From: Sva-07 sp963717385
Lineage (GTDB): Bacteria > Actinomycetota > Acidimicrobiia > Acidimicrobiales > Ilumatobacteraceae
Reading direction: 5' to 3'
DNA: 64,000 nt
NCBI GenBank assembly: GCA_963717385.1
Contig: CAVQWE010000005.1
Coordinates: forward strand, 186,001-250,000
Each line of letters opens with the position of its first letter. The first letter of the stretch is position 1. Both the position numbers and the translations under genes were made by a program. The notes beneath the pieces were generated by a model. That model was given only the letters and a program-made list of their open reading frames with translations, had not been told where the DNA came from and did no database searches. Below, piece after piece: positions 36,837 through 46,389 of the stretch.

Positions 36837-37443
36837 TCAGTCGACCGCACGGCGGCCCTCGAGGGCTCGACCGAGAGTGAGTTCGTCGGCGTACTCGAGA
36901 TCGCCACCCACGGGCAGCCCACTCGCTATCCGTGTCACCGTCAGACCGATCGGCTTCAGCAGCCGGGCCAGATACATGGCGGTGACCTCGCCTTCGGTGT
37001 TCGGATTCGTACACAAGATGATCTCTTGCACACCCTCGGGATCGATGCGTGCGACCAGCTCGCGAATCTTGAGCTGTTCGGGACCGATTCCCTCGAGCGG
37101 GCTCATCGCACCGAGCAGCACGTGATACCGCCCGCGGAACTCACCGGTGCGTTCGATCGCCACGATGTCACGCGATTCCTCGACCACACAGAGCACCGAC
37201 GAGTCGCGCCCGTCGTCGTTGCAGATCGGGCACAGCACGTCGTCGGCGACGTTGAAGCACCGCTCGCAGAACCGCACTCTCGCCTTGGCATCGGTGATCG
37301 CGTGTGCGAGGCGGGCGGCGTCCTCGGTCGGCATCTTCAAGAGGTGGAACGCGATCCGTGCCGCCGACTTGGGCCCGATGCCAGGCAGACCGGCCGAACT
37401 CGTCGATCAACGCTTGGACAGGAGGGGTGTAGTTGCCGGCCAT
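36837..37443 (-). CDS. recR: recombination mediator RecR (one-base frameshift)
   Basis: RecR works with RecFO to load RecA. It begins MAGNYTPPVQALIDEFGR; dropping one base at about 37389 continues LPGIGPKSAARIAFHLL, the helix-hairpin-helix. The zinc finger CERCFNVADDVLCPIC and the Toprim segment (SVLCVVEESRDIVAIE and EIILCTNPNTEGE) follow. The corrected 201 residues match the family exactly, so the frameshift is probably an error. It lies 10 bp after dnaX without the usual ybaB between. Confidence 0.92.
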
Positions 37444-37453
37444 CAGTGCGACG

Positions 37454-39427
37454 TCAGCCCGCTTCTTCGATCAGTTCAGACCCGGGGAAGGCCTCGGCGA
37501 GCCGGTCGATCGGCGTCTTGACCGTTTCGGGAGGAGCATCGACCAGGTCGTCGAGGTCGACATCTTCGTCGTCAGGGAGCACCGTCGCCGACGCCGTCTC
37601 GTCGTCGTGCGACGCTGCCGTTGCGTCGAGTGCGACAGCGGCGGCGGCCGCCGCCATGCCACGCTCCCTCGGCGAGGGAGCAGCTTCACCGCGAACACCG
37701 TCGGTCTCGCCGGGTGAATTCGGTTCGGCCGACGGCGCGCCACCGCTGGGCTGCTGAGGAACGCTCGTCGGATCGGCCGAGGTGGTGGCCGCACCGCCGG
37801 AACGGTTGGCGCCGCCGTCACGGCCGTCACCGCCTTGGCCGTCGTCGCCGTCGAGGAGTTCGATCGTGACCTTCGATCCGGCGAACTTCCCCACCGCTGC
37901 TTCGACCACCGTTCGTTGCTCTTCGCACTTGGCGCGGTGCACTGCGTTCGGCACCGACAGTGTGAGCGTCGAATCGCTGCTGCCAACGAACGTGGCCGGC
38001 GCGTACACCGCCCGGGCCATCCCTCGCAGGGCCGGACGGATCGTGTTCTCCCACGCCTCGGCAGTGACCGGCGCGTGCGACTCGGCTGCTGCCGGTGCTG
38101 CGGCGGCTGCAGCCGGCGAAGGCTCCGGTGCAGGCGACGACGCCGGCGCCTGGTCGGCGGACCCCTGCGGCGCGCTGCTCGGGGTACGCGCAGGGTCAGC
38201 AGGCGCAGCGGCACTGGCGGGGGCCGCCGCCCGAGCCCGGCCACCGAGCGCGGCTCGGCCTGTCGCCGGATTGATCGGAACCGTTGGCTTCGACTCGGTC
38301 GGCGCGACCGCACCAGCCGCCGCACCGGCGGCCACCTGACGTTCGAGGCGCTCGATGCGCGCCAGCAGACCAGCGATGTCGCCGCCGACGCTGTCGGCGG
38401 TGAGTTGCACGGTGGCCACATCGAGCAGCACACGCGGATCGGGGGCATGACGCATCTCGGCCAGTGCCGACCCCAACAACTCGATCCCACGCACCAGTCC
38501 GGCTGCGCCGAGCCGTTGCGCCTGTGCCGCCAGGTCGTCGAGACGGTTCGACGGCACCTGCACCAGCTCCGGCGCCATCAGGGCCAAGAACCCGTTGCGG
38601 AAGAACCCGATCAGCTCTTCGGTGAGTGTTCGTGCGTCCATGCCGCTCGAGATCGCATGCGCGACCACGGTGAGCGCACGCCCCGAGTCGCGGTCGACCA
38701 TCGCTTCGACGAACTCGTCGAGGGGAATGACGTCCATCCCTTCGTCGCCGATGTTGGCCACCAACTCGAGCGCCGACAGCGTGTCGCGGGCCGATCCACC
38801 GCCGCGGCTGAGCGCCTGTTCGAACGCTGCGTCGCTGACATCGAGTCCGGCATCGGCGGCGACCCAGCGAATGTGTTCGGCCAACGTGTCGGCGGGCAGG
38901 AGGTGGAATTGCAGGTGCTGTGTGCGGCTGCGAATCGTGTCGGACATCTTCTGCGGGTCGGTCGTGGCCAACACGAACACCACGTGCGGAGGTGGCTCTT
39001 CCAAGGTCTTCAGCAGGGCAGCTTCGGCGGCCTTGGAGAGCATGTGGACCTCGTCGAGGATGTACACCTTGTGACGTCCTGGCGTGCCGAGCGACGACTT
39101 CTCGATCAGGTCGCGCATGGCGTCGACACCGTTGTTGCTCGCCGCGTCGAGTTCGTGGACGTCGTAGCTCACGCCTCGCTCGACGGCCAGGCACGACTCG
39201 CATTCGCAACACGGCTCGCCGTCTCGGGGGTTCTCGCAGTTGAGCACCTTGGCGAGGATGCGCGCCGAGGTGGTCTTGCCGGTGCCTCGGGGACCCGAGA
39301 ACAGATACGCCTGGCCCTCGCGCCCTTCGGCCACCGACGTGCGCAGGGCACGAACCACGTGATCCTGCCCCTTCAACTCGCTGAAGCGACGGGGCCGATA
39401 GCGGCGGTAGAGCGACTGGGTGGCCAT
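37454..39427 (-). CDS. dnaX: DNA polymerase III subunit gamma/tau
   Basis: The clamp-loader ATPase, 657 residues. It begins SLYRRYRPRRFSELKGQDHV, with Walker A FSGPRGTGKTTSARILAK, a zinc-binding cluster (NCENPRDGEPCCECESC), Walker B VYILDEVHMLSK and the SRC-type motif TIRSRTQH. A long Pro/Ala-rich linker and a C-terminal tau-like part follow. ATG 39427 (MATQSLY) is the start. It is the first gene of the dnaX-recR operon. Confidence 0.95.
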   Translation of the reverse strand: MATQSLYRRYRPRRFSELKGQDHVVRALRTSVAEGREGQAYLFSGPRGTGKTTSARILAKVLNCENPRDGEPCCECESCLAVERGVSYDVHELDAASNNGVDAMRDLIEKSSLGTPGRHKVYILDEVHMLSKAAEAALLKTLEEPPPHVVFVLATTDPQKMSDTIRSRTQHLQFHLLPADTLAEHIRWVAADAGLDVSDAAFEQALSRGGGSARDTLSALELVANIGDEGMDVIPLDEFVEAMVDRDSGRALTVVAHAISSGMDARTLTEELIGFFRNGFLALMAPELVQVPSNRLDDLAAQAQRLGAAGLVRGIELLGSALAEMRHAPDPRVLLDVATVQLTADSVGGDIAGLLARIERLERQVAAGAAAGAVAPTESKPTVPINPATGRAALGGRARAAAPASAAAPADPARTPSSAPQGSADQAPASSPAPEPSPAAAAAAPAAAESHAPVTAEAWENTIRPALRGMARAVYAPATFVGSSDSTLTLSVPNAVHRAKCEEQRTVVEAAVGKFAGSKVTIELLDGDDGQGGDGRDGGANRSGGAATTSADPTSVPQQPSGGAPSAEPNSPGETDGVRGEAAPSPRERGMAAAAAAVALDATAASHDDETASATVLPDDEDVDLDDLVDAPPETVKTPIDRLAEAFPGSELIEEAG

Positions 39428-39461
39428 CGCGGCCACGATAGCGACACCTACTATTCGGCCC

Positions 39462-39899
39462 GTGCAGATCCGATCGATTGCAGCAGCCCTTGGGATCACC
39501 GCGGCGCTCGTCGCCTGCTCCAGCGAGCCCGCCGTCGTCACCGAGGCCGACTACCTGGTCGACCTCCAAGCAATCTGCACCGAAACGACGGCCACCATCG
39601 ACGAGCTCCCACAACCACCTGAGGAGATACCCGTGGACGCGTTCGCATCGAGCGCCGCCAGCGCCCTCGGCAACGAGGCCGAGCGGGCGCGATCGCTCGA
39701 GGTTCCCGACAGCGTCGCCGACGACCACCGGGCGTTCATCCGCAACACCGAGGAGCAGGTGCTGGCATGGCGGGCGATCTCCGAGGCCGGCATCGACGAG
39801 CTCGACGAGCTCACGGTTCGTGTCGGAGAGCTGATCAGGGGCCGCAACGACCTCGCCACCGAGATGGGTGCGCCTGCGTGCCGACGCGGCGACGTCTGA
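39462..39899 (+). CDS. small secreted lipoprotein
   Basis: A 145-residue protein whose signal peptide ends in the lipobox LVACSS at about residue 19. The mature part is an acidic helical domain (YLVDLQAICTETTATIDEL and DHRAFIRNTEEQVLAWRAI). I do not recognise a family. GTG 39462 is supported by a -10-like TACTAT (39449-39454) 7 nt upstream. It is divergent from dnaX. Confidence 0.6.
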   Translation: MQIRSIAAALGITAALVACSSEPAVVTEADYLVDLQAICTETTATIDELPQPPEEIPVDAFASSAASALGNEAERARSLEVPDSVADDHRAFIRNTEEQVLAWRAISEAGIDELDELTVRVGELIRGRNDLATEMGAPACRRGDV

Positions 39900-39969
39900 G
39901 GCAACTCCAGCCGGCAGCGACACGGGTGCCCAGGCTCGCGGGGCAGCGGCCAACTAGCCTCGGACGATC

Positions 39970-41799
39970 GTGAACGAGCGCACATCACTCCGAGCCGCCC
40001 GACGGTTCCGCCACGCCCTCGTCGGGGCACTGCTCGCCATCGTGGGCATCGTCGCGCTGCTGCCCGGGACCTCGTTCGCCGACAACACGCTGGTCTCCTC
40101 CGACCCTGCCGACGGTTCGACGCTCGAGCAGTCTCCCGAGGCGATCACCTTCGCCTTCACCGAGCAGTTGGGTGAGGTGAACACGATCACCTTGACCTGC
40201 GACGATCTGTACACCGTCGGCCCGCGAGAGGTCAGCGACGACCGCCTCACGATGACCGCCCAGGTCATCGACCCGCTCCCGAAGGGGCCCTGCGTCGCCG
40301 CGTACGTCGTGAGTGACTCCGAGGGCTCACCCAACGGGCAGGGTCGCATCACGTTCGAGGTTGCCAACGACCCGGCCACCGTCGAGACCACCGCCACCAC
40401 CGAGCCGAACACCGAGAGCAGCATCCCGACCGACACCACCACCGCTGCGACGACCACCGACGAAGTCGCCAGCCTCTCCGATGTCGATCAGGGCCAGGGT
40501 CCGCTCTGGCTCGGGCGTCTGCTGTCGGTGTTCGGGCTCGCCGTCCTGCTCGGGTCACTCGTGGTGATCGCCGCTGCGTGGCCGGAGGGCGTCGAGTACC
40601 TCGTGACCATTCGGTTCCTGCGCGCCACCTGGATCGTCGCGTTGATCGGCACGCTGCTGTATGTGGCTGCCGCGACCGCTGCGGTGACCGGTTCGGGGCT
40701 CGGCGCGGGTTTCAACCCCGCGAACTGGGTCGACCTGTTGTCCGCAGGCATCCCGGGGATCGCTGCAATCGCCAGGCTCGTGCTCACTGTCGCATGCGCG
40801 TGGGTTGCGTTCCGCCCCGACCGGGTGATCGATCCGGTGACCCAGATGGCTGCGCTCGGGATTCCGGCGCTGGCAGTGGCCACGATCGGGTTCAGCCGCA
40901 CGAACATGGACCTGGCCATCGTCGGGGTGCCGCTGTCGATCATCCATGCACTCGCGATGTCGGTGTGGATCGGGGGCGTCGTGTTGCTTGCTCGAGTGGT
41001 GCTCGCAGGGCCAGGCGAGGAAGACCTCGTGCACGCCGTGCGCGGGTTCGGGCGACTGTCGAACCTGGCGATCGGCGCCACGATCGTCACCGGCATCCTC
41101 CAGATGATCCTGCTCGATGGTGGCGACCTCTTCGGCACGTCACACGGTCGGGTCGTCCTGCTCAAGACGGTCGCAGTCGCTGTGATGATCTTCATCGCGG
41201 TCTCGGCGCGGCAGTTCATCAACCAACGACTGGCCCGCGCCAACGAGATGACCGTACCCATGGCCGATCGCCTGCGACGTGCCTTCGGGGTGGAAGCCGC
41301 CGTCGGCGTGATCGTGCTCGCCATGAGCGCATGGTTGCTGTCGCTGGCTCCACCCAACGTGTCGACGGGTCCCGACATCGACTACCTGATCACCCTGGCG
41401 ATCGAAGCGCCCGAGGCAGACCTCGATGTCACCGTTCAGCTCACCCGCGACCGTGTGGGGCTCGCAGGGATGGCCGTCGTGGTCGCTGCTCCCGACGAGA
41501 ACCTGTCCGGACTCGAAGTCGTGCTCACCGCACCGCCGAACGACACGATCGGCACGATCACACAGCCCGTTCCACTCACCGGCGCCGGGACGGCGGTCCT
41601 CCTCGAAGGCGAGCAGGGTCTGCCGCTCACCGTGGCCGGCGACTGGACCATGGTGGTCACCGCTGTCACGCCGACCGGTGTGTTCACGAGTCCGCCGCAG
41701 GGTTTCACGATCCTCAACGCCGACGGAACCGAAGCGGTCGCCGCGCAGACGGTGCCACCGGTCGTGACCGTGACGATTCCCGCAGTCACCCAGCCGTAG
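39970..41799 (+). CDS. CopC-CopD fusion protein (copper resistance type)
   Basis: A 609-residue protein with a signal peptide, a CopC domain (LVSSDPADGSTLEQSPEAITFAF is split here as DNTLVSSDPADGSTL and ITFAFTE), a Thr-rich linker, about eight membrane helices of the CopD domain (SIIHALAMSVWIGGVV) and a C-terminal beta domain (YtkA-like). The N-terminal copper-ligand His of classic CopC (H-A-x-L) is replaced by Asn-Thr, so canonical Cu(II) binding is doubtful. The 3' end overlaps the convergent ligase gene by 14 bp. Confidence 0.8.
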   Translation: MNERTSLRAARRFRHALVGALLAIVGIVALLPGTSFADNTLVSSDPADGSTLEQSPEAITFAFTEQLGEVNTITLTCDDLYTVGPREVSDDRLTMTAQVIDPLPKGPCVAAYVVSDSEGSPNGQGRITFEVANDPATVETTATTEPNTESSIPTDTTTAATTTDEVASLSDVDQGQGPLWLGRLLSVFGLAVLLGSLVVIAAAWPEGVEYLVTIRFLRATWIVALIGTLLYVAAATAAVTGSGLGAGFNPANWVDLLSAGIPGIAAIARLVLTVACAWVAFRPDRVIDPVTQMAALGIPALAVATIGFSRTNMDLAIVGVPLSIIHALAMSVWIGGVVLLARVVLAGPGEEDLVHAVRGFGRLSNLAIGATIVTGILQMILLDGGDLFGTSHGRVVLLKTVAVAVMIFIAVSARQFINQRLARANEMTVPMADRLRRAFGVEAAVGVIVLAMSAWLLSLAPPNVSTGPDIDYLITLAIEAPEADLDVTVQLTRDRVGLAGMAVVVAAPDENLSGLEVVLTAPPNDTIGTITQPVPLTGAGTAVLLEGEQGLPLTVAGDWTMVVTAVTPTGVFTSPPQGFTILNADGTEAVAAQTVPPVVTVTIPAVTQP

Positions 41800-42874
41800 G
41801 GCCGGCCTCTGCCACGAAATCGTGGAACGAGACCGGTTCGGCCACGTCGAGTTGGTCGTAGGTGCACGACTCGGGGGTCCGATCGGGTCGCCACCGCACG
41901 AAGCCGACACCGTGACGGAATCGGCGTCCTTCGAGCTGTCCGAACGACACCTCGGCCACCAGACCCATTCTGATCGGAACGAATGACAGGTCCTTGCCGG
42001 CGTTCCACCGACTTCCACCGCTGGTCGCCGCCCCGGCAGCATCGCCATCGTGTTCAGCCCACGACCGCCACGGGTGCCCGTCGAGCGCATCGTGGGTGCG
42101 AGGTTCGAGTTCGGCCAGCAACTCGGCACGGCGGGCAGCCGAGAACGACGCTGCGACACCGACCGAGTGCATGCCACCGTCGGCATCGAACAACCCCAAC
42201 AGCAGCGAACCCACGCCCTGGCCATCTTTGTGGACTCGGTAGCCAGCGACCGCACAGTCGGCGGTGCGCTGATGCTTCACCTTGATCAGGGCTCGCTTGC
42301 CGGGCTGGTACAGGCCATCGACGGGCTTGGCCACGATGCCGTCGAGTCCGGCACCCTCGAAGCGATGGAACCAGTCGTCGGCCACTCCCCGATCGGTGGT
42401 CGCCGGTGTGAGCCGCACGATGTCGTTCCCGGCGATCGCTTCGACGAGCGCCGCACGCCGCGAGGTCATCGGCTCGTCGAGGAACGACCGATCGTCGATC
42501 GCGAGCAGGTCGAAGGCCACGAACGCCGCAGGGGTCTCCGCGGCCAAACGATTGATGCGTGACTCGGCCGGGTGGATCCGCTGGAGCAGTGCGTCGAAGT
42601 CGAGCCCGTGACCAGCGACGTCGGCGACGACGATCTCGCCATCGACGATGCAGCGCGGCGGGAGCGCCTCGCGGAGCGGATCGATGAGCTCCGGAAAGTA
42701 GCGACCGAGAGGACGCAGCTTTCGAGAGACCAATTCCAGCTGATCGCCATCGCGGAACACGATGCACCGAAAGCCGTCCCACTTCGGCTCGAACAGCCAC
42801 CCGTCGCCCTCGGGGATCGAACGTGCCAGCTTCGCCAGCATCGGTTCGATCGGCGGTTGGATCGGCAAGTCCAC
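41786..42874 (-). CDS. ligC: ATP-dependent DNA ligase (LigC type)
   Basis: A 362-residue ligase. The adenylation motif I is FEPKWDGFRCIVFRDGD, with the lysine nucleophile; motif III is FVAFDLLAID; motif IV is GLDGIVAKP and motif V is LIKVKHQRT. An OB-fold C-domain follows. There is no polymerase or nuclease domain, so it is a stand-alone LigC-like repair ligase. It is divergent from pccB. Confidence 0.9.
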   Translation of the reverse strand: MDLPIQPPIEPMLAKLARSIPEGDGWLFEPKWDGFRCIVFRDGDQLELVSRKLRPLGRYFPELIDPLREALPPRCIVDGEIVVADVAGHGLDFDALLQRIHPAESRINRLAAETPAAFVAFDLLAIDDRSFLDEPMTSRRAALVEAIAGNDIVRLTPATTDRGVADDWFHRFEGAGLDGIVAKPVDGLYQPGKRALIKVKHQRTADCAVAGYRVHKDGQGVGSLLLGLFDADGGMHSVGVAASFSAARRAELLAELEPRTHDALDGHPWRSWAEHDGDAAGAATSGGSRWNAGKDLSFVPIRMGLVAEVSFGQLEGRRFRHGVGFVRWRPDRTPESCTYDQLDVAEPVSFHDFVAEAGPTAG

Positions 42875-42930
42875 GCCGGCCAGTCTTGCCGATCTTCCGA
42901 GAGTGGCCGACAGCCAGTAACTTGCGAGGC

Positions 42931-44484
42931 GTGACGAACCCCATGCAGGAGAAGCTCGACGACCTCGCTGAACGGCGCGACCAGGCCATCCACGCCGGTT
43001 CGCAGCGTTCGGTCGAACGTCAGCACGAGAAGGGCAAGATGCTCGCCCGTGAGCGGCTCGAGTACTTCCTCGACGACGGCTCGTTCCATGAACTCGACAT
43101 GTTGGCGCGCCACCGCGCTCAAGGGTCCGGACTCGAGGACCGGCCCTACACCGACGGTGTCATCACGGGGTGGGGCACTGTCGAGGGCCGCAAGGTGTTC
43201 GTGTTCTCGCAGGACTTCACCGTGTTCGGTGGCGCCCTCGGCGAGGTCTTCGCCGAGAAGATCCACAAGTTGATGGACCTCGCCCTCAAGGTCGGAGCGC
43301 CGGTGATCGGCCTCAACGACGGCGCAGGCGCCCGAATCCAAGAGGGCGTGGTCAGCCTCGCCAGCTATGGAGGCATCTTCCACCGCAACGTGCTGTCGTC
43401 GGGCGTCGTGCCGCAGATCTCGGTCATCCTCGGCCCCTGCGCCGGGGGTGCTGTGTATTCGCCCGCCATGACCGACTTCATCTTCATGGTGCGCGAGTCC
43501 AGCCACATGTTCATCACCGGACCTGACGTCGTCAAGACCGTCACCGGCGAAGACGTCACGCTCGAAGAACTCGGCGGCGCCATGAGCCACGCCACCAAGT
43601 CTGGCGTCGCGACGTTCGTGTCGAGCGACGAAAAGGCATGCCTCGACGACGTGCGCTTCCTGCTCGGCTTCCTGCCGTCGAACAACCTCGAAGAGCCGCC
43701 GATCGAAGACCTCGGTGACGACCCCGACCGGTTGTGCCCCGAACTGCGCGACATCCTGCCCGGCAGCCCCAACTTGCCGTACGACATGACCGAGGTGATC
43801 CGCCACGTCGTCGACGACGGCGAGTTCTTCGAGTACTTCCCGCACTGGGCGAAGTCGATCGTGTGCGGGTTCTCGCGCATCGACGGCAAACCGGTCGGCA
43901 TCGTGGGCAACCAGCCCAAGATCCTCGCCGGAGTGCTCGACATCGAGTCGTCCGAGAAGGCCGCTCGTTTCGTTCGTACGTGCGACTCGTTCAACATCCC
44001 GTTGATCACCTTCGTCGACGTGCCGGGCTTCCTCCCCGGCGTCGACCAGGAGTACGGCGGCATCATTCGCCACGGCGCCAAACTGCTGTACGCCTACTGC
44101 GAGGCCACCGTGCCCCGAATTCAGATCATCACCCGCAAGGCCTACGGCGGCGCCTACGTCGTCATGAACTCGAAGTCGATCGGTGCCGACCTGGCGTTCG
44201 CCTGGCCGACTGCTGAGCTCGCCGTGATGGGCCCGCAGGGTGCAGTCGAGATCGTGTACCGCCGCGAGTTGCAGCAGGCGGCCGACCCGGTCGCCCGGCG
44301 CGCAGAACTGGTGCAGGACTACACCGACAAGTACGCGTCGCCCTATGCAGCCGCCGAACGCGGGTACATCGACGACGTGATCGACCCGGCCGAGACCCGC
44401 CAGAAGCTGGTTGCCGGACTGCGCATGCTGGCCACCAAACGCGAGGAACTGCCGCGCCGCAAGCACGGCAACGTCCCTCTGTGA
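42931..44484 (+). CDS. pccB: acyl-CoA carboxyltransferase beta subunit (propionyl-CoA carboxylase type)
   Basis: A 517-residue carboxyltransferase moving CO2 from biotin to acyl-CoA. N-terminal domain: GALGEVFAEKIHKLMDLAL and GAGARIQEGVVSLA; oxyanion loops ILGPCAGGAVYSPA and ITRKAYGGAYVVM. The sequence fits the AccD/PccB family. A -10-like TAACTT (42918-42923) lies 7 nt before GTG 42931. The epsilon subunit follows about 0.9 kb later and BioY about 3 kb later; the biotinylated alpha subunit is not in the window. Confidence 0.93.
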   Translation: MTNPMQEKLDDLAERRDQAIHAGSQRSVERQHEKGKMLARERLEYFLDDGSFHELDMLARHRAQGSGLEDRPYTDGVITGWGTVEGRKVFVFSQDFTVFGGALGEVFAEKIHKLMDLALKVGAPVIGLNDGAGARIQEGVVSLASYGGIFHRNVLSSGVVPQISVILGPCAGGAVYSPAMTDFIFMVRESSHMFITGPDVVKTVTGEDVTLEELGGAMSHATKSGVATFVSSDEKACLDDVRFLLGFLPSNNLEEPPIEDLGDDPDRLCPELRDILPGSPNLPYDMTEVIRHVVDDGEFFEYFPHWAKSIVCGFSRIDGKPVGIVGNQPKILAGVLDIESSEKAARFVRTCDSFNIPLITFVDVPGFLPGVDQEYGGIIRHGAKLLYAYCEATVPRIQIITRKAYGGAYVVMNSKSIGADLAFAWPTAELAVMGPQGAVEIVYRRELQQAADPVARRAELVQDYTDKYASPYAAAERGYIDDVIDPAETRQKLVAGLRMLATKREELPRRKHGNVPL

Positions 44485-44500
44485 CCGAGCCGAGGCCACG

Positions 44501-45405
44501 ATGAGCGACGGTCCAGTCCCCGGTCAACCGCCGCTGTCGGGCTCCTCCGCGCCGTCACCACCACCGCCGCCGCCGCCACCGCCACCGCCGCCGTCAGGGT
44601 CCGGACAGCCAACGAGCCCCGCACTCCCGGCGTTGACACCGCGGTCGGCGCCCACACCCGGAGCACAGGGTCCACCTCCGGCGCCGGCATCCCCCCGCCC
44701 CCACCGCCTCCGACAACAGCATCAACGCCATCACCGACACCGGCACCAGCACCAGCACCGGCACCGGCACCGGCAGCGGCAGCAGTCGGCCCAGCGTCGG
44801 CGTCGACCGACGACGATCTCGCGGCGTTGCTGTCACAGATCAGCGATGACGAGATGCCTGCCCCCGAAGTCGGCGCGCCGCTCACGAAGCCGACCGACGC
44901 CGAGCGTCCGGCCCGAGCCGAGGCAGCCCACATCGAGTCCGAGGGCGGCATCGACTTCGACCCCGAACTCGCCTCGTACGGCGCACGGTTCGGTGGGCTG
45001 ATCATCGACACCCTGATCCTGGTCGTCTGCATGTTGCCCGGGCTGCTGCTCGTGGTCGTGGGATCGACACCACTGATCATCGTCGGACTGCTGGTGATGG
45101 CCGTCGGGTTCGGCGGAGCAACCGTGCTCTCAGCAACGTCGGTTGCAGCAACCGGGCAATGGGTCGGCAATCGCGTCACGGGCACCAAGGTCGTCGATGC
45201 CCGCAATGGCCGCACGATCACCGCCGGCGAAGCGGGCCTCCGGTTCGTGGTGCGCTCCTTGATCTCGTGGATCCTGCTGATCGGGTTCCTCATGGCCCTC
45301 GGCAATTCGCAGCGGCGGGCCTTCCACGACAGCGTCGCTGGCACCGTGGTCACCAGGCCACCGCGTGCAACGTGGTCGATCGACGACGAGGTCGCCGATG
45401 GGTGA
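44501..45405 (+). CDS. RDD family membrane protein with Pro-rich N-terminus (one-base frameshift)
   Basis: ATG 44501 starts a Ser/Pro-rich region with a run of 12 prolines. A base appears missing at about 44688, before a C-homopolymer; restoring it joins a second Pro/Ala-rich stretch, then an acidic helix (DDDLAALLSQISDDEMPAP) and the RDD domain (SYGARFGGLIIDTLILVVCM, GNRVTGTKVVDARNGRTITA), about 301 residues with four membrane helices. RDD proteins are putative transporters or sorting factors; the function is unknown. Confidence 0.7.
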
Positions 45406-45424
45406 GCGACCTATCGTGGAGTCC

Positions 45425-45643
45425 ATGTCGGATTCGACCACGGTCAACGAGATCTCGATCAGCAACATGTCGCCGACCCCCAGCGACGACGAGGTCGTGG
45501 CGATCATGGCAGGCGTCGAGGCGCTCTGGCCCAGAGCGGTCGTCATGGTCGACGCCGAACCGGCTCGCAGCACGGCGTGGCGATTCAGCGGCCGCTGGTG
45601 GTCGCGTCCGATTGCAGTTCGCCGCGACCGTCCGTTCCGCTGA
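45425..45643 (+). CDS. accE: acyl-CoA carboxylase epsilon subunit
   Basis: A 72-residue protein: ISISNMSPTPSDDEVVAIMA, then a variable linker and a Trp-rich end STAWRFSGRWWSRP. The short N-terminal helix and the W-x-x-S-G-R-x-W tail are the hallmark of actinobacterial carboxylase epsilon (PccE/AccE5), which stabilises the alpha-beta carboxylase complex. It lies close to the beta-subunit gene, with one RDD gene between, which supports the call. Confidence 0.75.
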   Translation: MSDSTTVNEISISNMSPTPSDDEVVAIMAGVEALWPRAVVMVDAEPARSTAWRFSGRWWSRPIAVRRDRPFR

Positions 45644-45738
45644 CCCAGCACCGGCCGGAGCGTCGCCGGCCGATCTCCCGAGACGACGGCGCCGACAGTT
45701 CGCGCTCGGGCCGCCCGGGTTCGTGCAACACTCTGTCC

Positions 45739-46356
45739 ATGTCAATGCCCCCGCCGCCGCCACCACCCGGCCAAGGTTCGACCCCGCCTCCGCCTCCGCC
45801 CGGCGTCGGGCAGCCACTGCCCCCTGGCGCCGTTGCGATGGCGCCGGGCTCTCCCCCGTACGGCTCCACGACACCGCCAGTCGGCGGTGAACGAGCCGGG
45901 TTCGGCATCCGCCTCGGATCGTTCCTGCTCGACGGGCTCTTGTACGGGCTGTTGATGACCCTGTTCATCGTTCCCGGTGCGGTGATGATCGGTACATCGT
46001 TCAGCGACTGCGTGTCGATCGGCGACGAGATCGTCTGCCCTGACGGATCACCCACCGCCGGTCTGATCGCCGGCGGCGCCGCGCTGATCCTCGTCGGATT
46101 CTTGCTGGTGGCGTTCATCTATCTGCGCGCGCTCGGCAAGACCGGCCAGACCTGGGGCTGCAGAATCGTGGGGATCAGGGTGATCGGCGAGACGAGTGGC
46201 GAGCCGATCGGCTTCGGACGTGCGCTCGGACGACAGTTGTTCGCAAGCTTCATCTCCGCCCAGATTCTGTACCTCGGTTACCTCTGGATGCTGTGGGACG
46301 ACAAGAAGCAGACCTGGCAGGACAAGGTCGTCAGCTCGATCGTCGTCAAGGTCTGA
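45739..46356 (+). CDS. RDD family membrane protein
   Basis: A 205-residue protein with a Pro/Gly-rich N-terminus and an RDD domain (FGIRLGSFLLDGLLYGLLM), helices AGLIAGGAALILVGFLLVAF and FASFISAQILYLGYLWMLW, and a cytoplasmic end DDKKQTWQDKVVSSIVVKV typical of RDD proteins. It resembles the other RDD gene 1.2 kb upstream and may be a paralog. Function unknown. Confidence 0.8.
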   Translation: MSMPPPPPPPGQGSTPPPPPPGVGQPLPPGAVAMAPGSPPYGSTTPPVGGERAGFGIRLGSFLLDGLLYGLLMTLFIVPGAVMIGTSFSDCVSIGDEIVCPDGSPTAGLIAGGAALILVGFLLVAFIYLRALGKTGQTWGCRIVGIRVIGETSGEPIGFGRALGRQLFASFISAQILYLGYLWMLWDDKKQTWQDKVVSSIVVKV

Positions 46357-46389
46357 TCGAACGTCCCCTCCGCCAGCATCACCACACGT

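Noticed and set aside
42466..44499. Long minus-strand open frame opposite pccB
   Set aside because: It is a shadow of pccB and of ligC read out of frame; it shows no recognisable domain.
44520..44780. C-rich and CACCGG-type simple repeat
   Set aside because: It encodes poly-Pro and Pro-Ala linkers of the RDD protein; it only matters as a likely site of an indel error.
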